This document shows, piece by piece, positions 37,308 to 49,719 of a stretch of 64,000 nucleotides of DNA (positions within the stretch are counted from its first letter, which is position 1; each line of letters starts with the position of its first letter). The notes beneath the pieces are model-generated. The model was not told where the DNA came from, searched no databases, and saw only the letters and a program-made list of their open reading frames with translations. The stretch lies in NCBI RefSeq assembly GCF_000003815.2, contig NC_049993.1:1812123-1876122 (forward strand), read 5' to 3'. Origin of the DNA: Branchiostoma floridae (taxonomy: Eukaryota; Chordata; Leptocardii; Amphioxiformes; Branchiostomatidae). The translations under genes and the position numbers were made by a program.

Positions 37308-40300
37308 TTACTGGGTGCAGAGCATCATAACCAGCGCGAGGGTGATCAAGGTCAGGGTTGTTGAATGTCTAATGACGTTGCTGTCTCCGACTGGTACAAA
37401 CCCACAAGGTGGAACAGTGCTGCTGTCTGTATCCCCGTCTTGTACTTCGGCGTCTATTGTCCCGTGAAAGGACACCTCCCAGTCATGCAGGACACCTGCA
37501 AAATATATTGCAACGTCTTACATATTTTACAGCCAACTTGAATGATTCAGGTGCCTGCATTTTCTTAAAGAAGGGTATTATAGCTGCGAAGCAGGGTCTT
37601 GTTATTGTGCTGTTCTTTGTAATGCCATACCTATTTATACATACTACAGAGCTCTGCGAACTCTGATACGATGAAGATATCCATTAATAGTGCAGTGTGG
37701 AGAGTCAAACTTTATGTTTGACAACTCCAAGTATACAATTGAAACACACAATAGACCAATTTGCAAACCCAGCTGCGTATAGCAAAACCCCGGTCAAACC
37801 TATTCGCTGGAGATTGGAAAGCAAAATTGCAAGAGGACAACAATTCACCTGTACTGTTGAGTTGAGGATGGGTGTTTTCTACATGCAGAAGCCATGTTCC
37901 CTCCGCCCTCTCTCCCCAGTGGTGGATGGTCATGAAGGTCCAGGCCAGGTCCGGCTCCTCGTCTGTAGGCCTACCGGGAACGATGACGGACGTGGTGTTT
38001 TGAGGGGATGTTATCACGATCCTCAGGTGGCCGCGGTGAGGGAATGTGATGTTCACGGTCAACAGAACGTGTTCCAGATGCTGAATAGTTCGGTTCAGAC
38101 AGCTTTGGGGAAGTACGGTGACATTTGCCTTGATCTGCTCATCGCTTTGAATCAGCCTTTACAAAAGAAAGTGGAGAATAAGATTCTATAATCATTTTCC
38201 ATATAGCAGTAAACAATACTGTAAAGAATTAGCTACATTTATTTCTTTTACATCAGCCCAAGTATATGTTGTAGATCAACAACAATTTCTTTGTTGACCT
38301 ATAATGATAGGGCAGACCAAAAAGTGGAAAAATCTGACATTGATTTTCTAAGATCTAGAATAATTCAGATTAAGCTACCAAAAGCTGCACTTTTCTGATT
38401 ATCTATGATGCAAGTAAATGTTTATGGATAACTAGATGCCACTCTGGCAGGAAGAAAAGGTCACATTGCATTGCATAAGGACGTGGTTAATCGATTGAAT
38501 AAATCTAAAGCCTACCTGTCTTCAAGCTGTTTATAAGTACAAACAACTTGCTCTGAAACGGACCTCCAGGTAGCAGCTAATGAGGTCAGCTTGCCGGCGT
38601 CAAGCAGTCCGAATCCACAGTAGTCGCTCACTGGTCAGATAAAGAACAAGAAAATAGGAATGTACATACATAGACCACCCCAGTGGAAGGTACAGCGTAA
38701 GATAACAGTTGTCACGTTGGTCGTAACAAATAGATTTCAAAGAAGGCAAACAATGTCTTTGAATCTTTCAGTATCTCCATCAGTTGGTGGTAATTTTGAA
38801 TCGTTGGCAAAGATTAAGGCAAAAGGATGTAAAGGGCAATGTCGTGCATGGCATCTAAATAAGCTACTGGACTGGTTTAAAATAACACCATGTGACACAT
38901 TGAAATTGCTGGTACTGATTGGACATGGGACTAGACTTAAAGTGGTCGTGATAGCAAAACAAAAGATCCTATTCAACAAAACAGCGTTATTCAATGGACA
39001 TGAACGCTTGCACCAAGTGTACCCTTCTGGTGTTGCTGAACACTAGACCATGAATTGTTATGTATTTAGCTGTTCCAAATACTGCCACATTTAGCTAGCA
39101 AGCATATACTGTATAAACAACGTTAATAAAACATACCCCTAAACCCTGCAGCGTTTGTTTTCCATGTTTGCCTACAAATACCGTTGCTGTTTGAAGTTCT
39201 CGCAATCATGTGCTGGACATCACGTGCTGATAGTGCGTTGCTATAATATAACGAATATGTAAATATATGGTCCACCCTGTCATTCGGTGAAAACATAAAA
39301 GATCAAATGATCTCTCCAGTCAAGAAACTGGAAATAAACTGAAGTTTACGTGGTAATGTAATACAAGACGTTAATATATTGATATAAGATGTTAATATTT
39401 GTGTTTTGTGTAGGTGCAAAGACAATCAATCGAGCAACTTACTTTGCACTTAGAACTAGTGATATGACGCCAGACCCTATTGCAACAGCCGCGGAGGTCC
39501 CAGAGAATTTTGTGCTACAGGAATCAGGACCGATAGGCACCACCTGTACAATGAAAATTTTGATAATCAAATGCAAATGTCTCCGTGGTATAGCCGATAT
39601 ATGCCTTGAGGTACAATGCATTTCCTTAGTACATATCAAATATAATTCAACGATAAGTGGTCACTCAACCGTTAGGATTGGACAATTGCACACTGCCAAC
39701 ATCCTAAAGTACCAAAGTATAGTTGTGGTGTGAGCGGCATATTACTTAAGGAGTCAATACAGTCTCTAAGGAAAACTTTTATTCGTCAAAGTGGCAGTCA
39801 CATGCATTTCATACATCGAGTTACTTGCACAGTACTATATTATCCTAAAATCCGTCATGTTATAGAACGTACCAAAGTTGCGTTCTTCTCGCCATATTCC
39901 CTGCTGTAGGTGACCCCAAATATGCTGGTGCACGCTTCATCGTAGTTAGCAAGACTCCCGTCCTTCAGCACTGCGCTGATGCCGATTGTGTAGATGTTGT
40001 TGATGTAACCGTTGTAGGCACAGCTGTCGCCGTACGGCCCGCCGTTACCAGCAGAGAACACGTAGATTGATCCTTTCTCACCTCGGCCCTGACAAAAGAA
40101 GATTCGCTATTATAGATCTATTATAAGCAGGTTTTCTTTTTAAGGCTTTGCTGTTCCTTATTAGGTTCTTCGATTCATTAGAACACTATAGAATCCTGGG
40201 AATGGACATCAGTTGAGGACCAGCCTTCCATTTCTCTCATTAACTTCGCGGAATACGAGGTAAACAACTAATGTGGGACAAAAAGTGCACCTATATCTCT

Positions 40301-42997
40301 TCTTGTTGTATCCTTCCAGTGTAATAATAAGATGATAAACAGTGTTAAGAAAGCATGATAAATAGTTGACTACTTTTCTATCACCCAAGTCTAAATGGAA
40401 TGTCTTACTATTTCAGCCGATCTCTTCATCGCTGCAAGTGTAATAGGTCCAGGGCCCCCTAACGCATTGGTGTAGTCGGATGGACCAAAGCTGCACGAGT
40501 AGATGCTGATATTGTTGGAATTGTGACTTAAGGCCATCGCTTCATCAGCGTCAGTAAGGTCAGCTACGGCACTGGCAAATAGCTGTATTCCTGAAATATA
40601 AGATTAAAAATGTCTTAAATTTCCACACACAGATATACTACTGGGGTTGCATCCAATTTTTTTATAGAGACATAGCATCGTGCAGTTGGGTAAATTAGGT
40701 ACATTGGTACTACGTTTTGCCGGATGCGGGTTGTGTTTTCTTTGGTAGCACCGCCTTAATCCTGCCATATGTTGTTTCTTAACAGTTCATCAGCAAAGCC
40801 AAAATATCTTGACAAAAAACAGCACTTGAATGGGCCTGCATACGTTAATTAGTTTGCTTTCCTTCTATCACTGGTAGATGGTTGTAAAGAAAAACAAAAC
40901 AAGTAACTAATAGTGAAAACACTAATACTGAAAATGTGAATGTTAACAAATGTAGACCTTACCTGCTATTTTGGCTTTAGGTGCAACTCCGACGCCACAA
41001 AACCCGTTGTTTGCTTTTGCTGCAATTATTCCTGCGCATCTGGTGCCATGACTGTGAATGATATGATATAAAAAACGATAGTCAAAATGATAGCCAGGGC
41101 TCGAAATACCCACCTGCATATGCAGGTTAGTACAGGTAGTTTGGGAGCTGTGCAAGTATTTATGGTGTCTACATGCACCTAACCTGCAGTGGTCCATGTA
41201 CTGGGTTTTATACATTAATTTTCAATGTTACCTGCACCAGTGTATGATATCCATTTTAGTATTGCACACTGCCACACCAACCCATAAGGAAAAAATGATA
41301 TAAAATATAAGCTGTGTACTTCTTCCCATAGTCTCACTTTTCTTTTATATTGAGTTAAGTTCACCTTAAAGTCCGGAGTGACGAACTAGTCGTCCTCATA
41401 AAGTGATAGTAAAAAGCAAGTTTTGATTCGACTTAATTTGAGATCATTCCGTTAAATCACGATCGTGCAACTTTAGATGCAGCCTATACCTGAAGACGGC
41501 ATCTGACGGTGTTGGGTCCGACGAATCTCCGATTATGCTGTAGGATAAACCTTCGGCCTACAAAGTAAGATGACAAATACGATTGATAAATCGCTCACAG
41601 ATATATTACTGGGGGTAGTAGCTACTATTGGACATCACATGGGAATTAAAAGTCTACAGTTTTCTTAAATCAGGACTTGTTCATGACATTGTCAGAATAG
41701 ATTTTGTGTAGCTCTAGACACACACAAAACTGACACAAAAAGCTCTTGAAGATCTATGTCTTTTTTGCAAATCATCTGTTCACAAAACTGATAGGCAAAC
41801 AGTTGCCTAATATGTAAGAGCTATCTATAAAATGTCCTCATACTTACAATGTTCGGCCCGAGATCAGGGTTCTCCGAGAACACGCCGTCATCCACCACAC
41901 CGACTACAACTCCTTGACCATGGTGGCCTCTATTCCATGCCGGCAGCACGTTCATATGAACGTCTCCGCAGTACTAGTAAGGAGCGAAATTAGTATTAAC
42001 AGTATATATTGAATGGAATAATGTAGTTGAAACGTAAATACCATATGCCATATCGCATATTTGCATATGTGATATGTATGAGAAGGAATATATTTGGCAC
42101 CAAAGGCCGTACAGTTGTATTGTGTACTTCAACACATTTCCAAATGATATGAAATCATTATTTAACAGTAGATTGGTGATTTTTGTCTGGATTTCACTTA
42201 ATGTTGAGTGCAAAGGTCAAACCATACATTACAAGTATCACTAGTATTACAATCATGTTATGCATATACGGTACCAGTCAGGGAAACGTTAAACTTACCA
42301 AGTAAGTCTGTAGGTTGTTCTGCCAATGTTCGTCGTTAAAGTGTGGTACAATATAGGTCTGGTTGGCATTTTCTTCAAGAGAGTAAAGATGTCTTTCACG
42401 AGGAATTTGTTGTTGGAACCATTCCACCTTAATCAAAAGAAGAACAAACATTACATCGTCGATAAAAAATGTATTTTTTTAAGAAAGAAACTGAAGAAAG
42501 GCATAAGGGTAATAAATTCAATGTACCTTTGATTCAGCGTTGACGAGTGCTCTTCTTATGTCTACAGTCATTCTTTTGTCATGTCTTTCTCTGAAGAGGT
42601 AGTAATCTTCAAAAATCTGGAAGTATCAACAGTTACCTTTTTTCAATGTATAGAATAAGTGCTACATTGAACGGTCTGAACCACATGTCATTCCAAAACA
42701 ACTCAATCTGGTAGCTTTGATATCAGCTGTGCCCACCATTTCATGATGGATTTCAAATCAACAGCAAATCAACAACGGTTGACCCTTTTCTAATCTATAC
42801 TGAAAGAAGTAAGATGGATGATTCTTGAATGTACCTACATGTTTGACATAAACTATGTCCATACTCTCTGCCAAAGCTTTGGCCCCCTTCTCTCCATCAT
42901 GCAGTTGAACCGCCCATGTGTTTGTCGGACGACTTTGCGATGCAAAAATACCAGAGCAAATGCACATCCACGTAAGACCGTAGACCAACAGTGTCAT
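37308..42997 (-). CDS. Kexin/furin-like proprotein convertase (13 coding exons, 624 residues)
   Basis: Coding exons in transcript order: 42997-42839, 42616-42527, 42427-42299, 41973-41848, 41557-41490, 41051-40963, 40590-40409, 40088-39873, 39543-39443, 39240-39137, 38630-38516, 38156-37849 and 37495-37308. All have GT/AG borders and matching phases. Residues 1-20 are a signal peptide. A prodomain follows (TNTWAV, FEDYYLF, KVEWFQQQ), then an S8 catalytic domain with D154 (VVDDGV), H192 (HGTRCAG), oxyanion N296 (SAGNGG) and S370 (GTSAA). A P domain covers about 461-580 (WTFMTIHHWGE, GTWLLHVENT). The Cys-rich furin repeats are absent. Residues 608-624 form a hydrophobic end without a cytoplasmic tail. 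Such enzymes cleave secretory precursors in the Golgi or at the surface. Several acidic pocket residues of furin are replaced (see findings). The ATG directly follows an acceptor, so a non-coding 5' exon is likely; a donor at 44483-44488 is a candidate. Confidence 0.93.
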
Positions 42998-43221
42998 CTG
43001 GAAATATTTACAAATAGAAACGATTGTAAGCTATATCTCGTTTCGCAGAAACTTTAACACTGAGGGAAACGTAGCAATTGGTAAGAAAGCATAATACCAA
43101 CTGAAATATCGGTAAACATATGGTAACATGTTTTACAAAGGTCATTCTCCACATATTCTATCCATGCTGTGCACAAAAAAAAACATTTTGTGTTGTTTTG
43201 AAAAGTGAATAAGTACAGAAG

Positions 43222-43999
43222 TAGCCCACTGGCGGCGGCACCATAGGTCGTGGGGGTGATGCCCCCAGGATAAAATTAGCTGAAACACACAAAATCAAGC
43301 TAAAACCCTTTTATATATTTTCACTTCTGGAATTTTCATCATATCTCGCTACTCTACTGGCAAAATTTGCCCCTGAAAAACAAGGAAATGACGTTTCAGC
43401 GGGTCCAGATTTCAAAATTTCGAAGGACCTCCCTTGCGAGGACTCGCGCCTTCGGCACTGGATATGGTGGGCTGGAGCGTCGTCCCCCACGACCAATTAT
43501 TCTAGGAGAAATTTTATTATAAAACTTAGCTTTATTTGCAAGCAAAATGTTCTCATCAAATGCAGGAAATGGCATTTTAAGTGTCCTGATTTCAATATTT
43601 CTCCAGAACTACCTTGCGACGGTTTGCGTCTTTGGGGTTCATAACGATGTAGTGCAAAATATGTTGGTAGATGGTCTAGATTTCAAAATTTCCCAGAATC
43701 TACCTTGCCTTCGCCGCTCGAAATGGTGAAAATATGGTTGGTGGCGTCACCCTCAATAACTAAAGCTTACAACTAATTGCCATTGAAGTTAGCTTAATCT
43801 GGCAGCAAGATTTGCCCCTTAAAATTCACGAAACAGCGTTTCAGAGGGTTTAGATTTGAATTTTTTCCGGGGGGAATGCCCCCGGACCCCCAAAAGGGTC
43901 ACGCCTCCGGCAAGACGACTCGGGCCTTCGGCCCTTAATTAAGTGATATGACAAATTTTCGCCCCCACAACTAAAAAATGGTGCCGCTGCCTCAGTAGC
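43222..43999. mobile_element. Non-autonomous DNA transposon with terminal inverted repeats
   Basis: The left end (GGCGGCGGCACCATAGGTCG, then TGGGGGTGA) and the right end (TTCGCCCCCACAACTA, then AATGGTGCCGCTGCC) are imperfect inverted repeats. The interior has about four diverged repeats starting AGATTTCAAAATTT at about 43409, 43589, 43678 and 43850, each followed by an ACCTTGCGA- or CCTTCGG-like phrase. No transposase is encoded. It lies upstream of the convertase, within its possible 5' UTR intron. Confidence 0.75.
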
Positions 44000-45820
44000 A
44001 GACGTATACTGTAGTGAAATAGCAGTTTAGATAAATCTTCTCCAATCTAAAATACCAATCCGAGTAAAAGAGGCAGTGCCAAAACACAGAAAGTGTTCCA
44101 AATAACGGTTTAAAAATTAATAGGTGTGACGTCGAAGGGCATTTAGACCGAAGGAGGAAACGTACGCAGTAATGGCTAATGCTGCACGGACATGTTTTTA
44201 GATCTAGTTCAACAATAACCTGCTTGTCTAAATCACAATAAAAGGTTAGCTTCTAATGGCAGTTGCTTGCTTTCAAACTAACAAAGAATCATGATGCTAT
44301 ATGGAAAAATGTTGTTGTTAGCCTTGTGATACATATAGCTACAATATTTATTCTTGTGTCGTACTGTACAAAACATAATGTACACAATTTTATCACGTAG
44401 ACAATTCTTGACATCGTAGAACACTTACTTTTTCAGAAATTAAGTAAATGAAGTTGTTTTCCTGACACTGACGACCTGAAACGCTTACCTTTACCGGCTG
44501 GTGTCGTAGTGGCGTTAAATCTTATACCTTACAACTCTGCGTCCCCGCTGCCGGTTGCCCTCTTGTGCAAATGTCTGTTTAAAATTTAACTAAACTGCGG
44601 CATACCTCAGGTTGTGCAAACAATGATGTCATTCCATTCTCCGATAAAGTTAGCTGTTTAGCACGCTAAACAAGCAACCCTCCTCAAAAGAACTCGAGGC
44701 TCTGACATTAATAGGCACATGCATTACATACAGGACACCCACTGATCATTTAATCAACCTAATAAACAAAGCCAAGAGTCCCAATACAAAACCTGCAACG
44801 CTCGAATGACAGGGTACCTGACCGGGTAAAGACCGCCTGACATAATATTTGCTTCTTGCGTCATTTTCTTGGAACTGGATCAAACGCAGATCATATTTGT
44901 GTTTACACTGTTATCGAACAAAGAAACATGTGTCTAATCTAACAAGGAAATTTACTCTATGAAAAAAGAGTGCGAATGTTTTATTAAGGTGTGGCCAAAA
45001 AGAACTATGAAAATTATGACGTGATAGCTTGGTGTGAAAAGGCATGATCAGTATGTTTTTCCCCGTTTCATACTTTTGCAAAAGGTCAAATAATTCCGTC
45101 GTCGTCAAAACTCGGTGGTTTTATTCCGTGGTTACAGCAAAAGACCAGGCGTTATGACACCATATACATCTCTTGGCGGGTCATTCACCCTTAGTTATTC
45201 AATGTGTATTATTATAATGGGAACTTAAGACATTAATTTCTTGCTCCGCTTGAGCTAAACAACCGAAGTTCCTGAACACTATTAAGGAACACAGGTGAAT
45301 GACTGTCTCTAAACACATGTACACAGACAGGCATAGTCCTGTTTCTGAACGCCATGTATGACCGAAGGCATATTCAAAATAAAAACAAAAACACGATAGA
45401 AGAAGGTTTTATGATTCAGTGTTTGGAATGAAAAGGTAACATACAGCTAGTGGTAAGTGTATGATCATGTTCAAAGCCTACACTTTGTACAGTACCTCAG
45501 GTAGGATTTTATGACAGCGCGGTAGCAAACCACGCATACAAAAAATACGATTTACCACAAATAACAAATAAATCAAAGTACAGTCTACAAATCCCCTACA
45601 TATAACAGGGATGCTACCATCCAACCCCTCCAATCGTTGAAAGAAATACAACATAATTGCCATACTACTACCTTTACCGTGGTTACGATAATACATTGCG
45701 AAACTTGTGTGCTCATGCTGAAACTTACTGTTGTGAAAATAGCTCAAGTAAATTGTTTGTAATACGTTTTGCGGGGTCGCTAGGGAGTGGTAAAATCGCT
45801 GGCTTGGAGGGGGGAATAAA

Positions 45821-45821
<1 letters not shown>

Positions 45822-45861
<40 letters not shown>
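45822..45861. repeat. (CA)n microsatellite
   Basis: Twenty CA units, followed by a short CATA run. Confidence 0.95.
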
Positions 45862-45864
<3 letters not shown>

Positions 45865-46747
45865 TACACATACATACATAGTTTTGTAGGCAATTGGCAA
45901 TGAAATCATTTTCTTAGAACTAGTGCTTTGTCAGACCCGGTGTGTGTTCAAAATACAAAGAAACATCTCGATCTTACGCAACAAGGAAACGTCATTGGGG
46001 AAAAACAAGATTTTAAACTTTGATCAGAAGGCAATCTGTCTAGCCAACATAATAAATGCATGCTTAACAAATCAAGCATGTTCATAAAATAACTTAGCGC
46101 ACGCGCGTTAAGAGTGAGAAGCATGATAGTTGCGAAGTGTGCAATACTGTCTTCTATATGCTCCCCTCTAGTGCATTCACGTATTAAACTTGAGGTCATG
46201 ACTAATAAAAGAAAGGGCATTTGTCTAAAATATTACAGGTAAATTGTTTTAAAAGTCAGCCTCAATATCGACCTGATATTTAGGAAAACGTAATGTGATT
46301 TGGTATATTTCCAAACATGTGAAGTCTAAAGAATTTTTTTTTGAGCCATGGATATGAATATGTAGACTCCATTGGATACGATACGGACAACTACAAACTC
46401 GACAAAGTCAAAAATATCATTGTTCTGGAGTTGTATCTGGGCCATCAAAGTCTTGTTTTGCCAGTACCTACTTCTATGTCTACCCTGTCCTCAGCTTAGC
46501 AGCTGGGCTGACAGATTATCGGCAGCCAGGACACTGTCGTACAGCACTGAGGGGGGAGTTAGGGACCACCTATCACCCGACGGGGCTGATTTGTAATGGC
46601 CTGAAGGCTGGCATTTGGCGCTATGACAATTGCCCCGGGTGCGGCTAATTGAACTGTATGGTTTTGAACCACTCACACCGGGAAGAACCTCTAACTCTTT
46701 TCGATAAGTGTGAAAGGAATAACGTACTTGAGTTGAGGTGTGGCTTT

Positions 46748-46918
46748 TCTCAAACACGGGACCTTCATTTAACGTCCTATCCGAGGGACCGCCCTAGCTG
46801 AAGCTAGGTACTCATTTTTCCCCTGATTAAATTGAGGAAAGTCATGTCAAGTGCATTTCCCAAGGGCTCAAGATCGGTGACATGACAGGTTTTGAAACGA
46901 TGACGAGATCTCGGCACA
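46748..46918 (-). mobile_element. tRNA-derived SINE, decayed
   Basis: On the minus strand it carries the CCCTTGGGAAATGCACTTGA body phrase and the GACGTTAAATGAAGG tail shared with the SINE at 12706. The tRNA head is strongly diverged. Confidence 0.6.
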
Positions 46919-48109
46919 CTCACAATTTGGACGGGCATTCAAAGACGACCACGGTTATACTATGAAGATCCCTCTTGAACGGTCCGTTGCTATGGAAAAT
47001 AAATTTTAGACTCTCCAGGCCCTTTCACACGGTCAAGTACATTGAAATCTAATACGCTTTTATCGGCTGCCTTCTTATCGACGCAAGCAATGTGAGTTAT
47101 GATATCTTATCTGAATTCTCTATATCCTTGATATTCTTTACTATACCATGCATCATTTTAACTTAACTGACACAAGTCTGGTCGAAATCGACATTTTACT
47201 CAAATCAGTACAGCAATATAACTCATCTCAACGCGTAAATTCGATCCGACCAAAGTCGATAGGAGTTAGCATTCTGCCATCTTTAGTTTTCTTAGGCCCT
47301 GTAGTTTAACTTAATTTATTGCACTTTATGAAGCGTCGAACATGTTAACGATCACAATGTCTTTGTCTCGAAAATGCTTGGGGTTGGGTTTTTTAATTAG
47401 GGCAGCTGGCCGGGTAAAGACCGCTCGGCGTAATTTCCTACTTGCATCATTTTCTTGGAACTGGATCCAACGGAAACTATGTCCGTGCGTACACACCTAC
47501 CGAACAAAGAAAACTTTCAGCCTTATCTAACAAGGAAACTTCCGTCATGAAAAATAAGAGTGGGGAAGTTTGTGTAAGACGTGTCGGCAGAAGATAGTAA
47601 TGTATAAGTCTGAGTGAAAGCGTTGGCAAAAAGAGATATTGAGTTCTAGTTCTAAACGTAAATATTTTAGATATTGCTAATTTATGTTGATTTGGATAAT
47701 AGTTAAATGAACGTATACTGATAAGTGCTTTTTAGACAGGAACATCTACTGCAAAAGTAATAAAGTCACAGTGGCTATCTGCAGTAGATTATGTCGCACA
47801 AACACACAACAACATGCACACACACGCACACGCACACACACACACATACACACATGCATGCCATCGTTGTTCTGGAGTTGTATCTGAGCCGTCAAAGTCT
47901 GGTTTCGCTACTTTTTTCTTTGTCTACCCTGTCCCCAGCTTAGCAGCTGGGCTGACAGATTATTATCAGCCAGGATACTGTCGTACAGCACGGAGGTTGT
48001 TAGGGACCGACTATCTTCAGGCGGGGCTGATCGTAACGGTCTGGAGGCTGCCATTCTGCCCTACGGTGACCTCAATACTGCCCTGGGTGCGGCCGTTGAA
48101 CTGCATGGT

Positions 48110-48230
48110 TAGGAACCATTTTCCCCTGAGTGAAGTGAACCAAGTTGTGTAAAGTGCCTTTATTTTCCATGGGAACAACATCGGTGACACGGCAGGTTTC
48201 AAACCCAGGACGCGATCTCACTCTCGGAAT
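48110..48230 (-). mobile_element. SINE fragment
   Basis: It shares the body phrase around a CACTTCACTCAGGGG core and a diverged B box (GGGTTTGAAACC) with the neighbouring SINEs. Confidence 0.5.
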
Positions 48231-48689
48231 TTAGATGGGAAATTCAAAGAAGATCACGGCTGTACCGTGAAAACCTGAACCCTCTTGAAGTGTCAATTAC
48301 GACCTAATACAAATTTTAGACTCTCTAGATTCATTTGCACGGCAAAGTACATTATTCATTAACATTCTAATATAATCTTAGCGTCTGCCTTCTTATCGAC
48401 GCAGGCAATATGTTTTATTTGTATGTTTTTTAAGTCAGGGCAGCTGACCGGGTAAAGACCGTTCGGCGTAATTTGCTTCTTGCATCATTTACTTGGAACT
48501 GGATCCAACGGAAACTATGTCCGTGCGTACACACCTACCGAACAAAGAAAACTTTCAGCCTTATCTAACAAGGAAACTTCCGTCGTGAAAAATAGGTGTT
48601 GGAATGCTTCTGTTAGACCGGTCGGTAAACATAATAACCTGTGTTCGCAAATTAGAGATATTGACTTCAAATGTTTGATATATTGCTAA

Positions 48690-48934
48690 GGCCCCCTTTC
48701 CACTAGACGGCGATCGCGCTGCGCTCTCACTGCGACCTAAATAGGATATGTTTACCCTTCGATTTCACACTTGGTATATCATACAAAACGTACAAGTGTG
48801 ATTGAAAAGACAACAAAACACACAAAGTGTAAACAAATTCGTTTCTATTCTATAGAATTCGTTGAGCGTTCTGTCAAAAAACTAGGTCACAGAGAGAGCG
48901 CGGCGAGAGCTCCGTCCAAGTGGAAAGGGGGTAT
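48690..48934. mobile_element. ~245 bp MITE
   Basis: The ends CCCCCTTTCCACTAGACGG and CCGTCCAAGTGGAAAGGGGG are inverted repeats that extend, less perfectly, for about 50 bp through CGCTGCGCTCTCACTGCGACCT. There is no coding capacity. Confidence 0.8.
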
Positions 48935-49613
48935 AATGAATGTTAGTTAGTCGTGCTGCACCCATCATATGTTGGGAAGTATATGTCGGTACTGTTTTCA
49001 CTGTGCTACTTTTGTGTTAATTTCCTTGAATAACCCTATAAAGTTACATCTGATTATAAAGCTTCAGGTCTCGACTTTAAAAAATGTAGCTTAGTGAAAA
49101 CAATACCCCTACTTTCCAAAAGGGTCTAAAATGCCCTGAATTGGGAAAAGATGTATGGTGGAAATTTGCCAGCAAAACAAGGGTTAATTTTGATTTTTTT
49201 TTTAAATAAACGTATATTGATAATTATTTTCTTGGAAAGAAAATCTGCTGTAAATGTTTATATCTATTTTTTGTCACGCATCATGATGCGATGAAGATTT
49301 TGCTAAAAACTAGCACTATTGCCAGTAAGTAACTTTGTAAGTTTAAACAAGTCATGCAGATGGAATTGATGTACTCATCATTTCAATTTATGTCGTCATC
49401 ATTTCAGTTAAATGGCCTGAGATTTAAAACAAATTTGTGAAGTGACAAAAATGAAATGTCAGCGATTCGTTTGTTTACTCTGTAGCTGTGTCATCACTCT
49501 TTAGTCATATTTGCACAATCGTCAAGGAAGTATTGCCTTCCAAGAAACTGTAAAACGAAGAACTTGATTGGTCGGTCTGTTGGTTGATGAATCAGCCGAT
49601 TGTTTCAAACCTG

Positions 49614-49620
49614 TATAAAT
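49614..49620 (+). promoter_or_regulatory. TATA box of BRICHOS gene A
   Basis: TATAAAT lies 100 bp before the ATG in CCTGTATAAATCGGGAGCTC, preceded by ATTGGTCGGTCTGTTGG (inverted CCAAT box). Gene B has the same stretch. About 250 bp further upstream is also conserved between A and B (GACAAAAATGAAATGTCAGC, GTATTGCCTTCCAAGAAAC). Confidence 0.8.
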
Positions 49621-49719
49621 CGGGAGCTCCGCGAAGCTTCTGGCATACCACTTCTATCATCGAAAAAGTTGCTGTGACTGACTCTTCATCCGAAGTAACC
49701 GAGTGTCTTCAAGTTTATC

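Larger units (their letters stand above)
44000..49560. other. Repeat-rich block upstream of the BRICHOS pair
   Basis: No gene is supported. Three recurring low-copy units are seen. A CTGACCGGGTAAAGACCG...ACAAGGAAACTTCCGTC unit occurs at about 44815, 47400 and 48435, and again at 54575. A GGAGTTGTATCTGAGCCGTC unit followed by TTAGCAGCTGGGCTGACAGA occurs at about 46410 and 47860, and again at 59860. A TTTGTCAGACCCGGTGTGTG...GAGAAGCATGA unit occurs at about 45905, and again at about 57835/58810 and 63540. A MITE arm like that at 4703-4805 lies at about 45120-45200. Confidence 0.7.

Noticed and set aside
37697..38191. 164-codon plus-strand frame
   Set aside because: It is the antisense shadow of the P-domain exon of the convertase, which has matching splice sites and phases.
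38660..39046. 128-codon plus-strand frame
   Set aside because: It lies in an intron of the convertase, has no recognisable motif and no splice sites.
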